A stretch of DNA of 64,000 nt from Umezawaea tangerina (GTDB lineage: Bacteria; Actinomycetota; Actinomycetes; Mycobacteriales; Pseudonocardiaceae): positions 496,001-560,000 of the forward strand of contig NZ_PVTF01000004.1 of the NCBI RefSeq assembly GCF_003002815.1. The letters run 5' to 3'. The translations under genes and the position numbers were made by a program. Position 1 is the first letter of the stretch; each line of letters begins with the position of its first letter. Shown one piece after another: positions 43,968 through 55,568 of this stretch. Under the pieces are notes generated by a model. It worked only from the letters and a program-made list of their open reading frames with translations, was not told the DNA's origin and did no database searches.

Positions 43968-46337
43968 TCACCGGGAGGCGGCGAGCACCAGCCGTTCGAT
44001 CTTCTTCCGCAACGTCGAGTCCAGCCCGCCGTCCTCGGTGGCCAGGCTGAACGAGTCCACCACGGTGCCGCCGAGGGTCGCCACGCGCGCCCACCGGATG
44101 TCCACGCCGCACTGCTCCAGCGCGTCCGCCACGTGGTGCAGCAGCCCGATCCGGTCCGCCGCGCGCAGTTCGAGCACGACGGCGCCGGTGGCCTCGTCGT
44201 CGAACCACAGCACCTTGGCGGGCGGTGGGTCCTGCGGCGGGCCGCCGTAGTCGCGTTCCTTGGCGGCCAGCTTGTCGGCCAGCGCCAGCGACCCGTCCAC
44301 GGCCCTGGAGAGCTGCTCGCGCAGCAGGGACGCGTCGGGCAACGACCCGAACCGGGGCGAGACGGTGAAGACGTCGATCACGACGCCCTCGTGGCCCCGC
44401 AACGTCGCCGTGTGCACCTCCAGCGAGTTCAGCGCCAGCACGCCCGCGGCCCTGGACAGCACGCCCGGCCGGTCCGGGGCGGCCATCGTGACCAGCGCGG
44501 CGCCGTCGGTCGGCGTGATCAGCACGTCCGGCTTGCCGGTGGACGCGACCTTCTCCGCCAGTTCCAGCTGGGCCTGGTCGAGCGGCTCCGGGTCGGGCAG
44601 CGGGTCGCCCGCCATCGCGGTCCGGCAGCGGCGCACCAGGTCCGCGATCAGCGACGCCTTCCAGTCCGTCCACACGCCGGGGCCGGTGGCCAGGGAGTCG
44701 GCCTCCGCCAACGCGTGCAGCAGCTCCAGCAGCACCGGGTCGCCGCCGAGGGTGTCGACCACGCGGTGCACGGTCGCGTCGTCCTCGACGTCGCGGCGGG
44801 TCGCGGTGTGCGGCAGCAGCAGGTGGTGGCGGACCATCGCGGTCAGCGTCTCCACGTCCTGCGGCCACAGGCCGAGCCGTTCGCCGATCTGGGTCGCCAG
44901 CGCGGCGCCCACCTCGGAGTGGTCGGTCTGCCTGCCCTTGCCGATGTCGTGCACGAGCGCGCCGAGCAGCAGCAGGTCGGGCCGCGACACGGTGGTCGCG
45001 AGCCGCGCGGCGTGCGCGGTGGCCTGCACGAGGTGCCGGTCGACGGTCCACATGTGCGCGGCGTCGCGCGGCGGCAGGTCGCGCACCGCGCCCCACTCCG
45101 GGAAGAGCCTGCCCCACAACCCGGTGCGGTCCAGGGCTTCCACGACGTCGATCAGCCCGGCACCGCTGCCCAGCAGCGCGAGCAGCTCCTCGCGGGCCTC
45201 GCGCGGCCACGGCTGGCGCAGCTCCGGGGCGGAGTCGGCGAGGCGGGACAGCGTGCCCGCCGCGATCGGGTGCTTGCTGCGCGCGGCGGCCGTCGCGACC
45301 CGCAGCAGCAGCGCCGGGTCCCGGTTCGGCATGGCGTCGCGGGCCAGCGCGACCTCGGCGCCGTGCAGCACCACGCCCTCGTCCAGCGGACGGCGCGCGG
45401 GCGAGCGGCGCAGCGGGGACCTGGCGAACGCGCCGAGCCCGCGCTTGGGCGCTGCGGCACGGGCGGTGCGCATCGAGACGTCCACCGCGTACACGACCGT
45501 GCGCGCGGCCGAGGACAGCGCTCTCGCCAACGCGAACCGGTCGGTGAGGCCGAGCGCGGAGGCGACCTCGTCGCCGTCCTGCGCCCGCAGCACGTCCCTC
45601 GGCTTGCGCGCGACCCGGCGCAGTTCGGTGCGCACGTCGAGCAGGAGCCTGCGGGCGTCGTTGACCTCGACCGACGCCCGGTCGGTCAGCTGGGCCACCG
45701 ACAGCGCGTCCAGCAGCGTGATGTCGCGCAGGCCGCCGCGGCCGTGCTTGAGGTCCGGTTCGACGCGGTGCGCGATCTCGCCGCTGCGCGCCCACCGCCG
45801 CTGCGCGGACTCGGCCATCTCGTCGAGCCGGGTGCGGACGTTGGAGCGCCACGCCTGGCGCGCGCTCTCCGCGAGTCGTTGGGACACCTCGGGGTCTCCC
45901 GCGAGGTGGCGGACGTCGAGCAGTCCGAGCGCGGTCCGCAGGTCGCCCGCGGCCACCCGCAGACCCTCGCCGACGGTGCGCACGGAGTGGTCGAGCCCGA
46001 CACCGGAGTTCCACAGCGGGTACCAGAGCTTGTCGGCGACCGCGTCGATCCCCTTGTGCCCGTTGTGCACCAGGACGAGGTCGAGGTCGGAGTAGGGCAC
46101 CAGTTCCCTTCGCCCCAGCCCGCCGACGGCGACCAGCGCCATGCCGGGGCCCGCGACCCCCGCGCTCGTGGCGTGCGCGGTCAGCCAGAACTCGTGCAGG
46201 TCGACCAGGGCTTCGCGCAGGAGCTCCCCCGTCAGCCGCTTGCGGCCGGGCGCCAGCAGTCTGTCGCGGGCCTTCACCAGGTCGTCAGCGGTCACGATCT
46301 CCGAACCAGAGTTCGCCTCGGCCGAGACGCTGTCCAT
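43968..46337 (-). CDS. glnD: PII uridylyltransferase/adenylyltransferase GlnD
   Basis: A 789-residue nitrogen sensor that modifies PII according to glutamine; in actinobacteria the modification is adenylylation. Domains in order: nucleotidyltransferase (GGLGRRELVPYSDLDLVLVH), GlnE-like helical region, HD hydrolase (LVHDIGKGRQTDHSEVG, AMVRHHLLLPHTA) and two ACT domains (APDRPGVLSRAAGVLAL, and AADRIGLLHHVADALEQCGVDI). The ATG at 46337 follows GAAGGCGG. It is the third gene of amtB-glnB-glnD. Confidence 0.96.
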   Translation of the reverse strand: MDSVSAEANSGSEIVTADDLVKARDRLLAPGRKRLTGELLREALVDLHEFWLTAHATSAGVAGPGMALVAVGGLGRRELVPYSDLDLVLVHNGHKGIDAVADKLWYPLWNSGVGLDHSVRTVGEGLRVAAGDLRTALGLLDVRHLAGDPEVSQRLAESARQAWRSNVRTRLDEMAESAQRRWARSGEIAHRVEPDLKHGRGGLRDITLLDALSVAQLTDRASVEVNDARRLLLDVRTELRRVARKPRDVLRAQDGDEVASALGLTDRFALARALSSAARTVVYAVDVSMRTARAAAPKRGLGAFARSPLRRSPARRPLDEGVVLHGAEVALARDAMPNRDPALLLRVATAAARSKHPIAAGTLSRLADSAPELRQPWPREAREELLALLGSGAGLIDVVEALDRTGLWGRLFPEWGAVRDLPPRDAAHMWTVDRHLVQATAHAARLATTVSRPDLLLLGALVHDIGKGRQTDHSEVGAALATQIGERLGLWPQDVETLTAMVRHHLLLPHTATRRDVEDDATVHRVVDTLGGDPVLLELLHALAEADSLATGPGVWTDWKASLIADLVRRCRTAMAGDPLPDPEPLDQAQLELAEKVASTGKPDVLITPTDGAALVTMAAPDRPGVLSRAAGVLALNSLEVHTATLRGHEGVVIDVFTVSPRFGSLPDASLLREQLSRAVDGSLALADKLAAKERDYGGPPQDPPPAKVLWFDDEATGAVVLELRAADRIGLLHHVADALEQCGVDIRWARVATLGGTVVDSFSLATEDGGLDSTLRKKIERLVLAASR

Positions 46338-46363
46338 CAGGCCGCCTTCCCCGTGATCGGCAA

Positions 46364-46400
46364 GACGGGGCATGCGGATGACGCTCCCGCATGCCCCGTC
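46364..46400 (-). terminator. Hairpin between glnB and glnD
   Basis: A perfect 14-bp stem (GACGGGGCATGCGG and complement) with a 9-nt loop, 16 nt beyond the glnB stop. It likely lowers glnD expression relative to amtB-glnB. Confidence 0.75.
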
Positions 46401-46416
46401 CCAGACTTCATCGCTA

Positions 46417-48303
<1,887 letters not shown>

Positions 48304-48375
48304 TCATTCGGGTCCGGAACAGCCCGTGAACACGCTTCGCAACAACGTTTCCGATCTTCGACTTTCCGGGTGACG

Positions 48376-48413
48376 CGCGCGGGGCGACCGGACATGGTCG
48401 GTCGCCCCGCGCG
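48376..48413 (-). terminator. Terminator of the tripeptidyl aminopeptidase gene
   Basis: Perfect 14-bp stem (CGCGCGGGGCGACC and complement) with a 10-nt loop, 9 nt beyond the stop codon. Confidence 0.8.
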
Positions 48414-48422
48414 GGTCGGGTC

Positions 48423-50000
48423 CTAGCGCTGCCGCTGCCAGCCCGGCAGCCCCGGCTTCGGGCCCGCGGGCAACGCGGTCGTGCCCGCCGAGTCGACCGA
48501 GGCCGTCTGCGGCTGCGGCTCGACCGCCGCGCACCTGGTGCCGTCGCGCGGGACGGTCAGGTCGACGAGGTAGTCGTCCGACGCGCCGAGCGTGCACTCC
48601 GAGCGGTCGTAGGCACCGTGGCCCCAGCCCTCGTAGGTGAGCAGCACGGTCTTGTCGCGGGTCTGCTTGTGGGCGTTCGCCGCCCACGCGTACGCCGTGG
48701 CCGGGTCGTGCAGGGCGTTCAGCATCAGGATCTTCGGCGAGCTGGTGATGCGCAGCCGGTGCTGCGGGTTGTTCGCCTTGGCCGGGTAGCCGATGCAGGA
48801 CGCGATCGCGTAGTGGCCGAGCCTGCTGCCACCCATGTGCGGGGCCAGCCGCTTCGCGTCGGCGACCAGACCGGCCAGCTCCCGGTAGTCCTTCACCCGG
48901 TACTGGTAGTCCTGGCAGAAGACCGCGGGGAACGGGTTCCCGGCGGTCTCGTCGGCGAACGCGGACATCCCCGCCGGGGTGGGCGTCCCGCTGCCGAGCG
49001 CGTCGAGCCAGCTCGCCAGGAAGCTCCAGGCGGGCCCGTAGAACACGCTGAACGCCGTCCCGGTGATCTCCTCCGAGGTGACCGTCCTGGTCGGGTCGTC
49101 CGGGTCCTTCAGCTCACCGCGGTCGGCCCTGGCCAGCAGGTCGTCCCAGTACGCCGCCACGTCCCGGCCGTGCAGGGCGCACGACTCGGTGCGGTCGCAC
49201 CACTTCACGAACTCCTGGAACGAGTCCTCCGCGGTCGCCGCCTCCGTGGCGTTGAACGCCTTCGCGTCCAGGCTGTGGTCCATGTTGCTGTCGATCACCA
49301 TCGCCCGGACCCGGTGCCCGAACCGCTCGGCGTACTGCTGCCCCATGATCGTGCCGTAGGAGATGCCGTAGTAGTTGATCTTCTGCTCGCCCAGCGACCG
49401 CCGGATCGCGTCCATGTCGTTGGTGACGGCGATCGTGTCGGCGTGGTCGAAGATCGCCCCGCTCCTCGCCCGGCAGTCCGCCGCCAGCTCCTGGTTGTAC
49501 GCCTTCAGCTTGTCGAACTCCGCCTGGTCCTTCGGGAACAGCGAGGGCTGGGCGTTCAGCAGGTCCAGCGAGCACTTGACCGGCTGGCTGCGCGCGACCC
49601 CGCGCGGGTCGAACCCGATGATGTCGAACCGCTCCTGCACCTCGGCGCTGAAGTAGGTGTTCGCCCCGTACGCGAAACTCACCCCCGACCCACCAGGCCC
49701 ACCGGGGTTGATCAGCATGATCCCGATCCGCTTCGCCGGATCCGTCGCCTTGCGACGAGCCACCGCCAGGTCGAACTTCTCCCCGCGCGGCTTGCTCCAG
49801 TCGACCGGCAAGCTCAACTTCCCGCACTCGACCCCCGCCGGCGCCCCCGGCTCACTGCACGGCGCCCACGCGATCGACCCCACAACCCCTTGCAGCCCAA
49901 CATCTTCCTGCTGCTGCGGCGCCGCACCCGCGACCCCCGCCCCGACTACCAGTGTCCCGCTCGCGATCACGGCGCCAATCGCCCGGATCATCGCACGCAC
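48423..50000 (-). CDS. Secreted tripeptidyl aminopeptidase-type alpha/beta hydrolase
   Basis: A 525-residue exported serine peptidase. The signal peptide is MIRAIGAVIASGTLVVGAG followed by VAGAAPQQ. The oxyanion region is INPGGPGGSG, the nucleophile is in YYGISYGTIMG (GxSxG), the Asp in NALHDPATA and the His in GWGHGAY; a C-terminal cap and Cys residues follow the TAP/SlpD pattern. These enzymes trim tripeptides or hydrophobic amino acids from secreted proteins. The GTG at 50000 has GGGGAGG five bases upstream. A B2 hairpin array lies directly upstream. Confidence 0.93.
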   Translation of the reverse strand: MRAMIRAIGAVIASGTLVVGAGVAGAAPQQQEDVGLQGVVGSIAWAPCSEPGAPAGVECGKLSLPVDWSKPRGEKFDLAVARRKATDPAKRIGIMLINPGGPGGSGVSFAYGANTYFSAEVQERFDIIGFDPRGVARSQPVKCSLDLLNAQPSLFPKDQAEFDKLKAYNQELAADCRARSGAIFDHADTIAVTNDMDAIRRSLGEQKINYYGISYGTIMGQQYAERFGHRVRAMVIDSNMDHSLDAKAFNATEAATAEDSFQEFVKWCDRTESCALHGRDVAAYWDDLLARADRGELKDPDDPTRTVTSEEITGTAFSVFYGPAWSFLASWLDALGSGTPTPAGMSAFADETAGNPFPAVFCQDYQYRVKDYRELAGLVADAKRLAPHMGGSRLGHYAIASCIGYPAKANNPQHRLRITSSPKILMLNALHDPATAYAWAANAHKQTRDKTVLLTYEGWGHGAYDRSECTLGASDDYLVDLTVPRDGTRCAAVEPQPQTASVDSAGTTALPAGPKPGLPGWQRQR

Positions 50001-50172
50001 AGGTTCCTCCCCAAATCGTTGCGCCCGCCCGACAACCGACGGACCAACCGAGGCTTTCAGCGCCACGACAACCCGCACAACCAACTGAAGTCGCACAGCA
50101 CGATCAACCCAAGGCATCTTGACGCCACACCACTTCGTCGGACTACGACCAAAACAAAACCCACCCCCTCCC
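50001..50172. other. Upstream region of the hydrolase gene
   Basis: No gene seen. It holds the hydrolase ribosome site and a locally AT-richer stretch (50010-50160) where the promoter should be, but I cannot place clear -35/-10 boxes. Confidence 0.4.
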
Positions 50173-50354
50173 CATTGGGCGCAGCCCGCCAACGCGCATC
50201 CGGCGCGGAGCGCCTGGGGCCTTGTCCGCCGCGCAGCAAGGATGCCCTGTCCGCCGCGAAGCGCGGATGCCTTGTCCAACGGCGAAGCCGAGGATGCTTT
50301 GTCGGACGGAGTCCGATGCTTGAGTCAGGCGCAGCCTGATGCTGGCGAAGCCAG
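50173..50354 (+). repeat. Array of about 25-nt mini-hairpin units accompanying B2
   Basis: About eight units such as GGCGCGGAGCGCC, CCGCGCAGCAAGGATGCC, CGCGAAGCGCGGATGCC, GGCGAAGCCGAGGATGC, GGACGGAGTCCGATGC, AGGCGCAGCCTGATGC and CTGGCGAAGCCAG. Each contains a stem around GAA, GCA or GGA; linkers read TTGTCC. Unit order is that of B1. Confidence 0.75.
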
Positions 50355-50388
50355 ACTTCCCCTCTGCCCCCGATCCACAGCGCCCTCC

Positions 50389-50443
50389 TGCCCGATCTTC
50401 GTTGTCAAGACAGCTTCATCGTCTTGACAACGAAGATCGGGCA
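50389..50443 (+). repeat. Hairpin element B2 (23-bp stem, 9-nt loop)
   Basis: Core TTGTCAAGAC/GTCTTGACAA with loop AGCTTCATC. The outer stem TGCCCGATCTTCG is fully paired. Against B1 it differs at four outer positions, each compensated on the opposite arm. It is followed by TTGAGACAATCGCGCGCC, identical to the B1 flank. Confidence 0.85.
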
Positions 50444-50501
50444 TTGAGACAATCGCGCGCCGGGGGCTGGGCTTCGCTCACTCCCCCCAACCCCACACCC
50501 C

Positions 50502-51542
50502 CTACCCCCCAACAACCCTCGCATGCCCCTCCGGCAACAGCCCCAACCACCGCCGCCTCAACCCCTCATACCCCTCACCGCTCAACCCCCCGAACAACCG
50601 CATCCGCGCCATCCCCCCATCCGGGTAGATGTCCAACCGCGCATGCGTCACCTCGACTCCCCCCACCACCACGAACCGATGCCTCGTGTCCGGCTGCAAC
50701 CTCGTCCGCGGCAGCAGCTCGAACCACTCCTCCGGGTCCTTCCGCGCGTCGCACCCCAGCACCGACGCCCACCCCGGCGCGTTCCCCTTGAAGTGGCTCG
50801 TGTCCAGCTCCGCCAGCGTCACCGTCCCGGCTTCGGCCAGCTTCACCGCGACCCACTCGTTCCCCTCTTCCCGGCGCCGCGCGGTCTCCCACCCCTCCCC
50901 CATCACCGTCGCCTGTCCGGGCGCGATGAGGTTGCTGGGCGAGCTGTAGAACATGTTGGAGCACCCGACCACCGACGCCCCGTTCTCCAGTGCCGCCAGG
51001 TCGAGCGCGCCCGCCACCAGGAACCGCGGGTCCGCCACCGGTTCCCCGAACACCCTGAGCCTGGCCACCCCGCCGTCCGGGTAGATCGTCAGCCGGACGT
51101 GCGTGTACCGCCGTTCCACCCCGACCCCGAAGTAGTGCTTCTGGTTGCCCCCCAAGGGGAACTTCGGCACCAGCACCTCCCACTCGGCCTGGCCGAGCTC
51201 CTCCGGTGACGGGTACCCCTCGACGGAGGTGGCCTCGACGGATCCGTGCGGCGGGAAGTTCCCCGTGAAGAACGCCGTGTCCACGACGACGCCGCGCACC
51301 ACTCCCGGCAGCCCGAGCCGGACGACCGCCGCGTCCTGGCCGGCCTCCCGCCTGCGGCGGGTCTCCCACCCGTCGTACACCTGCCCTTTGTGGCCGAACG
51401 TGTAGGTCTGGTAGACGGGTTCCGTCGGCCTGATCAGGTTCTCGCGCTCGGCGAAGAACTCGTCGTTGGCCCACACCACGCTGCCGCCGACCGCTCGGGA
51501 AGCCAGGTCGGGGAGCCTCGTCCAGCCGGGCACTTCGCTCAT
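50502..51542 (-). CDS. alc: Allantoicase
   Basis: A 346-residue enzyme that splits allantoate to ureidoglycolate and urea. It has two homologous jelly-roll halves: the first with [26 protein letters not shown] and [11 protein letters not shown], the second with [14 protein letters not shown] and [16 protein letters not shown]; each has [11 protein letters not shown] or [11 protein letters not shown]. The ATG has AGGAG upstream and overlaps the allantoinase stop by four bases. Confidence 0.95.
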   Translation of the reverse strand: MSEVPGWTRLPDLASRAVGGSVVWANDEFFAERENLIRPTEPVYQTYTFGHKGQVYDGWETRRRREAGQDAAVVRLGLPGVVRGVVVDTAFFTGNFPPHGSVEATSVEGYPSPEELGQAEWEVLVPKFPLGGNQKHYFGVGVERRYTHVRLTIYPDGGVARLRVFGEPVADPRFLVAGALDLAALENGASVVGCSNMFYSSPSNLIAPGQATVMGEGWETARRREEGNEWVAVKLAEAGTVTLAELDTSHFKGNAPGWASVLGCDARKDPEEWFELLPRTRLQPDTRHRFVVVGGVEVTHARLDIYPDGGMARMRLFGGLSGEGYEGLRRRWLGLLPEGHARVVGG

Positions 51543-52843
51543 GCGTCTCCTCTGCTCAGCAACCGCCCGAGCGGTTCCGTTCCGGTGATCTCCTGGCCGC
51601 GCAGCCACGTCTGCCGCACCACACCCGCGAGCGGACGCCCGTGGTAGGGCGTGACCGGGTTGCGGTGGCGCAGCTTCGCCCGGTCGACGACGAACGCGTC
51701 GTCGGGCGCGAACACGCAGAAGTCCGCGTCGCCGCCCACGGCGATGCGCCCCTTGTGCGCGAACCCGACCTGGTCGGCGGGTGCCGACGCCATCCACCGC
51801 ACCACGTCGGTGAGCGCGTGCCCCCGTTGCCGGGCCTGGGTCCACACGGCGGGCAGGCCCAGCTGCAGGCTCGCGATCCCGCCCCAGGCGGTCGCGAAGT
51901 CCCCCGCCTTCAGCTCCGGCGTGCACGGCGAGTGGTCGCTCACGACCAGGTCGATCGTGCCCTCCGCCAGCCCCCGCCACAGCAGCTCGCGGTTGGCCGC
52001 CTCGCGGATCGGCGGGCAGCACTTGAACTGGGTCGCGGTGTCCGCGACCTCCTCCGCCGTGAACGTCAGGTAGTGCGGACAGGTCTCGACGGTGATCTGC
52101 ACGCCGTCGCGCTTGGCGGCCGCGATCACCGGCAGCGCACCGGCGTTGGACAGGTGCAGCACGTGCGCACGTCCACCCGTCCGCCGCGCGGTCTCGACGA
52201 CCTGCTGGATGGCGATCGTCTCGGCGGCACCCGGCCGGGAGGCCAGGAACCCGGCGTAGTCCGGGGCCGCGTCGGTGATCGTGTGCGCGTCCTCCGCGTG
52301 CACGATGGCCAGCGCGTCGAAGGAGGCCAGCTCCTCCAGCGCCGCGTCGAAGTCAGCGGGCTCGACGTGCGGGAACTCGTCCACGCCCGAGTGCACGAGG
52401 AAGCACTTGAACCCGAACACCCCGGCGTCGTGCAGTCCGCGCAGGTCGGGGAGGTTGCCGGGGATGATGCCGCCCCAGAACCCCACGTCGGTGTGCACCC
52501 GGCCGCGCGCGGTCTTGCGCTTGACCTCCAGCGCGGCCACGTCGACCGTCGGCGGGAGGCTGTTGAGCGGCATGTCGACGATGGTCGTCACGCCGCCCGC
52601 CGCCGCGGCGAGGGTCGCCGTCTCGAAGCCCTCCCACTCGGTGCGGCCGGGGTCGTTCACGTGGACGTGGGTGTCCACGAGTCCGGGCAGCAGCACCTCG
52701 TCGTCGCCCAGCTCGACGACGCGCGGCGCGTCGAGGTCGGGGCCGATCGCCGCGATGCGGCCGTCCCGCACACCCACCGAGGTCATGGTCTCACCGTCCG
52801 GCGTGACCACTCTGCGAGCGCGGAACACCAGGTCGAAGGTCAT
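51539..52843 (-). CDS. allB: Allantoinase
   Basis: A 434-residue cyclic amidohydrolase that opens allantoin to allantoate. The metal site is [17 protein letters not shown] (HxH), the carboxylated Lys in [11 protein letters not shown], His in [10 protein letters not shown] and Asp in VVSDHSPC. The ATG at 52843 starts [13 protein letters not shown]. It is separated by 5 nt from the glycerate kinase gene. Confidence 0.96.
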   Translation of the reverse strand: MTFDLVFRARRVVTPDGETMTSVGVRDGRIAAIGPDLDAPRVVELGDDEVLLPGLVDTHVHVNDPGRTEWEGFETATLAAAAGGVTTIVDMPLNSLPPTVDVAALEVKRKTARGRVHTDVGFWGGIIPGNLPDLRGLHDAGVFGFKCFLVHSGVDEFPHVEPADFDAALEELASFDALAIVHAEDAHTITDAAPDYAGFLASRPGAAETIAIQQVVETARRTGGRAHVLHLSNAGALPVIAAAKRDGVQITVETCPHYLTFTAEEVADTATQFKCCPPIREAANRELLWRGLAEGTIDLVVSDHSPCTPELKAGDFATAWGGIASLQLGLPAVWTQARQRGHALTDVVRWMASAPADQVGFAHKGRIAVGGDADFCVFAPDDAFVVDRAKLRHRNPVTPYHGRPLAGVVRQTWLRGQEITGTEPLGRLLSRGDA

Positions 52844-52848
52844 GCGGC

Positions 52849-53856
52849 TCACTCTTCCAGCCAGTCCTCCGCGATGCGACCGGCCAGCCGGGCGAGCAGC
52901 CGCTCGCCGTCGGCGACGCACCGCGTGATGTCCGGCTCGACGTCGAGCAGCGCGTAGGCCGCCTTGATGCCCAGCCCGGTCGGGTCGACCTCGCACCGGC
53001 CCGCCACCGCGACCACCGGGACTCCCCCGGAGGCCGCCGCGACGCCCGCGGGGGCCTTGCCGTGCCGGGTCTGCGCGTCCAGCGCGCCCTCGCCGGTGAC
53101 CACCAGCCGGGCACCGGGCAGCGCGTCGGCGAAGCCGATCAGCTCCAGCACCACCTCGATGCCCGGACGGCGACGCGCGCCCAGCAGCGTCAGCGCGGCG
53201 AAGCCGATACCGCCCGCCGCCCCGGCGCCGGGGGTGTCGACGTGCTCGTGGCCGATCTCGTCGGCCCACGCCCGCAGCCGGTCCTCCAGCACCTCGACGT
53301 CCGCCGGGGTCGCGCCCTTCTGCGGCCCGTAGACGGCGGCCGCGCCGGTCGGGCCGAGCAGCGGGTTGTCCACGTCGGTGGCCAGCACGACCTCGACGCC
53401 GGACAGGTCCCGGCCGCCCAGCGCCTCGACCATCGCCCGCCCGCCATCGGTGCACGCGCTGCCGCCGACCCCGAGCACGATCCGCGTGCAGCCGACGTCG
53501 AGAGCACTGGCCAGCAGCTCACCGGTGCCGCGGCTGGTCGCCGTGAGCGGCGCCAACGGGTGCAGGCCCGCCAGTCCGGACGCCGCCGCGACCTCGACGA
53601 CCGCCGTGTCGCCGCGGACCGCGAACGAGGCGGCGACGGGCTTGCCGACCGGCCCGGTGACCCACCGGCCGACCCTGGTGAACCCGGCGGCGACAGCGGC
53701 GTCGACCGTGCCGTCACCGCCGTCGGCCACCGGCAGGCAGCGCACGTCCAGGCCGGGGACCGCCTCCCGCAGGCCGCGCGCCACGGCCCCGGCGACCCGC
53801 GGGGCCGTCAACGTGCCCTTGAACTTGTCCGGGGCGACCAGGACGTGACCGGTCAC
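52849..53856 (-). CDS. glxK: Glycerate 2-kinase (GlxK/GarK family)
   Basis: A 335-residue kinase that phosphorylates D-glycerate, the last step of the glycerate pathway from glyoxylate. The family start [18 protein letters not shown] and the motif [12 protein letters not shown] are clear; [38 protein letters not shown] follow. The GTG start overlaps the gcl stop (GTGA). It is shorter than E. coli GlxK (about 380). Confidence 0.92.
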   Translation of the reverse strand: MTGHVLVAPDKFKGTLTAPRVAGAVARGLREAVPGLDVRCLPVADGGDGTVDAAVAAGFTRVGRWVTGPVGKPVAASFAVRGDTAVVEVAAASGLAGLHPLAPLTATSRGTGELLASALDVGCTRIVLGVGGSACTDGGRAMVEALGGRDLSGVEVVLATDVDNPLLGPTGAAAVYGPQKGATPADVEVLEDRLRAWADEIGHEHVDTPGAGAAGGIGFAALTLLGARRRPGIEVVLELIGFADALPGARLVVTGEGALDAQTRHGKAPAGVAAASGGVPVVAVAGRCEVDPTGLGIKAAYALLDVEPDITRCVADGERLLARLAGRIAEDWLEE

Positions 53857-55568
53857 GGCAGCGGCTCGAACTCGCGCATCGCCGCGATGGACGAGCCGTT
53901 GGCGGTGTTGCCCTCGCGTTCGATCATGACCTCGACGAGCACCGGGCGGCTGGTGCGCTCGGCCTCCTTGCGCGCCCACTCCAGCGACTCGCGGATGCGC
54001 TCGGGCTCGGTGACCCTGGTGCCGGAGCAGCCGTAGGCCTCCATGATCTTGACGTTGTCCGACCCGTTGACGTCGTAGTGGATGTCGACCTCGTACTCCA
54101 TGTCGTACCCGCCGTGGTCCTCGGCCATCCGGATCAGTCCCAGGTACTCGTTGTTCAGCATGATCAGCACGAACGGCACGTCGTACTGGGCGCCGACGGC
54201 GAGCTCCTCGACCAGGAACTGGAACGAGTAGTCGCCGACGATCCCGACCACCTCGGCTCCGGGATCGGTGTGCTTCAACGCCTTCTTCACGCCGATGGCC
54301 GCCGGGATCTCCCAGCCGAGCGGGCCCGCTTGGCCGCACACCTGGTAGTGCCGCGGCTTGTGCGCCTTCTGGTGCTGGCCCGACCAGATCTGGTAGAGCC
54401 CGATGGCCGTCACGAAGTACGTGTCGGGGCCGTAGTACTCGTTGATCTCCTTGAACACCCTGGGCGCCTTGACCGGGACGTCCGGGAAGTCCTCGCGCCG
54501 GGTCAGGGTCGCCTTCAGCTCCTGGACGCGCGCGACCCACGAACCAGCGGCCCGACCGGCGTCGCGCGACCGGGCGAGGTCGATGACCGCGCGCAGGAAC
54601 AGCCTGGTGTCGGCCACGATCCCGAGGTCGGGCCCGAAGACGCGGCCGATCTGGGTCGGCTCGGAGTCGACGTGGATGAACGTCCGCGAGCCCCGGTAGG
54701 TGTCCAGGTCGCCGGTGTGCCGGTCGCCGAACCGCGCGCCCAGCGCCAGCACCAGGTCCGACTCCAGGAAGGACGCGTTGCCGTAGCGCTGCGAGGTCTG
54801 GATGCCGGTCATGCCCGCGTAGAGCGGGTGGTCCTCGTCGACCGCGCCCTTGCCCATCAGGGTCGCCTGGATCGGCACCTGGAGGTACTCGGCCAGCTCC
54901 AGCAGCTCCTCGTGCGCCTCACCGAGGATCACGCCGCCACCCGCGAGCAGCAGCGGCCTCTCCGCCGCCAGCAGCAGCTCCAGCGCGCGTTCGACCCGCG
55001 GCCCGTGCGGCACTGCCCGCGTCACGGGCAGCGGCGCGTCGATCGCGCAGTCCCACTCGACCTCCTGCTTCTGCACGTCCAGCGGCAGGTCGATCAGCAC
55101 CGGACCCGGCCGCCCCGAGCGGGCGATCCGGAACGCCTCGCGGAAGATCCACGGCGCCTGCGCGGCCTCCTTCACCTGCACCGCCCACTTGGTGACCGGC
55201 TTGGCGATCTCGACGATGTCGACCGCCTGGAACGCCTCCTGGTGCAGCTTCGTGGAGACGGCCTGGCCGGTGATGCACAGGATCGGCACCGAGTCGGCCT
55301 GCGCGGTGTACAACCCGGTGATCATGTTCGTGCCGGCGGGACCGGACGTGCCGATGGCGACGCCGACGTTGCCGGTCGTGCGCGACCAGCCGTCGGCCAT
55401 GTGCGTCGCGCCCTCCTCGTGCCGCACGATCAGGTGCTCGATCGTGCCGTCGGTCTCCATCGCCTTGTAGAACGGCAGGATCGCGGCGCCGGGGCAGCCG
55501 AACACGGTGTCGACCCCCTCGGACTTGAGGACCTCGACGACGGCCTGCATGACGGGGATCTTCGGCAT
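53853..55568 (-). CDS. gcl: Glyoxylate carboligase (tartronate-semialdehyde synthase)
   Basis: A 571-residue ThDP enzyme that joins two glyoxylates, releasing CO2, to form tartronate semialdehyde. It aligns well with E. coli Gcl from MPKIPVMQAVVEVL through FGCPGAAILPFY, GTSGPAGTNMITGLY, ILCITGQAV, CGQAGPLGWEIPAAIGV, GDYSFQFLVEELAVGAQ and LNNEYLGLIR to the C-terminus. The segment IVRHEEGATHMADGW has Glu at residue 51, where E. coli Gcl has Val51; other ThDP enzymes have the canonical glutamate there. It lies in gcl-glxR-hyi, so the metabolic role is supported. The ATG overlaps the glxR stop (TAATG). Confidence 0.93.
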   Translation of the reverse strand: MPKIPVMQAVVEVLKSEGVDTVFGCPGAAILPFYKAMETDGTIEHLIVRHEEGATHMADGWSRTTGNVGVAIGTSGPAGTNMITGLYTAQADSVPILCITGQAVSTKLHQEAFQAVDIVEIAKPVTKWAVQVKEAAQAPWIFREAFRIARSGRPGPVLIDLPLDVQKQEVEWDCAIDAPLPVTRAVPHGPRVERALELLLAAERPLLLAGGGVILGEAHEELLELAEYLQVPIQATLMGKGAVDEDHPLYAGMTGIQTSQRYGNASFLESDLVLALGARFGDRHTGDLDTYRGSRTFIHVDSEPTQIGRVFGPDLGIVADTRLFLRAVIDLARSRDAGRAAGSWVARVQELKATLTRREDFPDVPVKAPRVFKEINEYYGPDTYFVTAIGLYQIWSGQHQKAHKPRHYQVCGQAGPLGWEIPAAIGVKKALKHTDPGAEVVGIVGDYSFQFLVEELAVGAQYDVPFVLIMLNNEYLGLIRMAEDHGGYDMEYEVDIHYDVNGSDNVKIMEAYGCSGTRVTEPERIRESLEWARKEAERTSRPVLVEVMIEREGNTANGSSIAAMREFEPLP

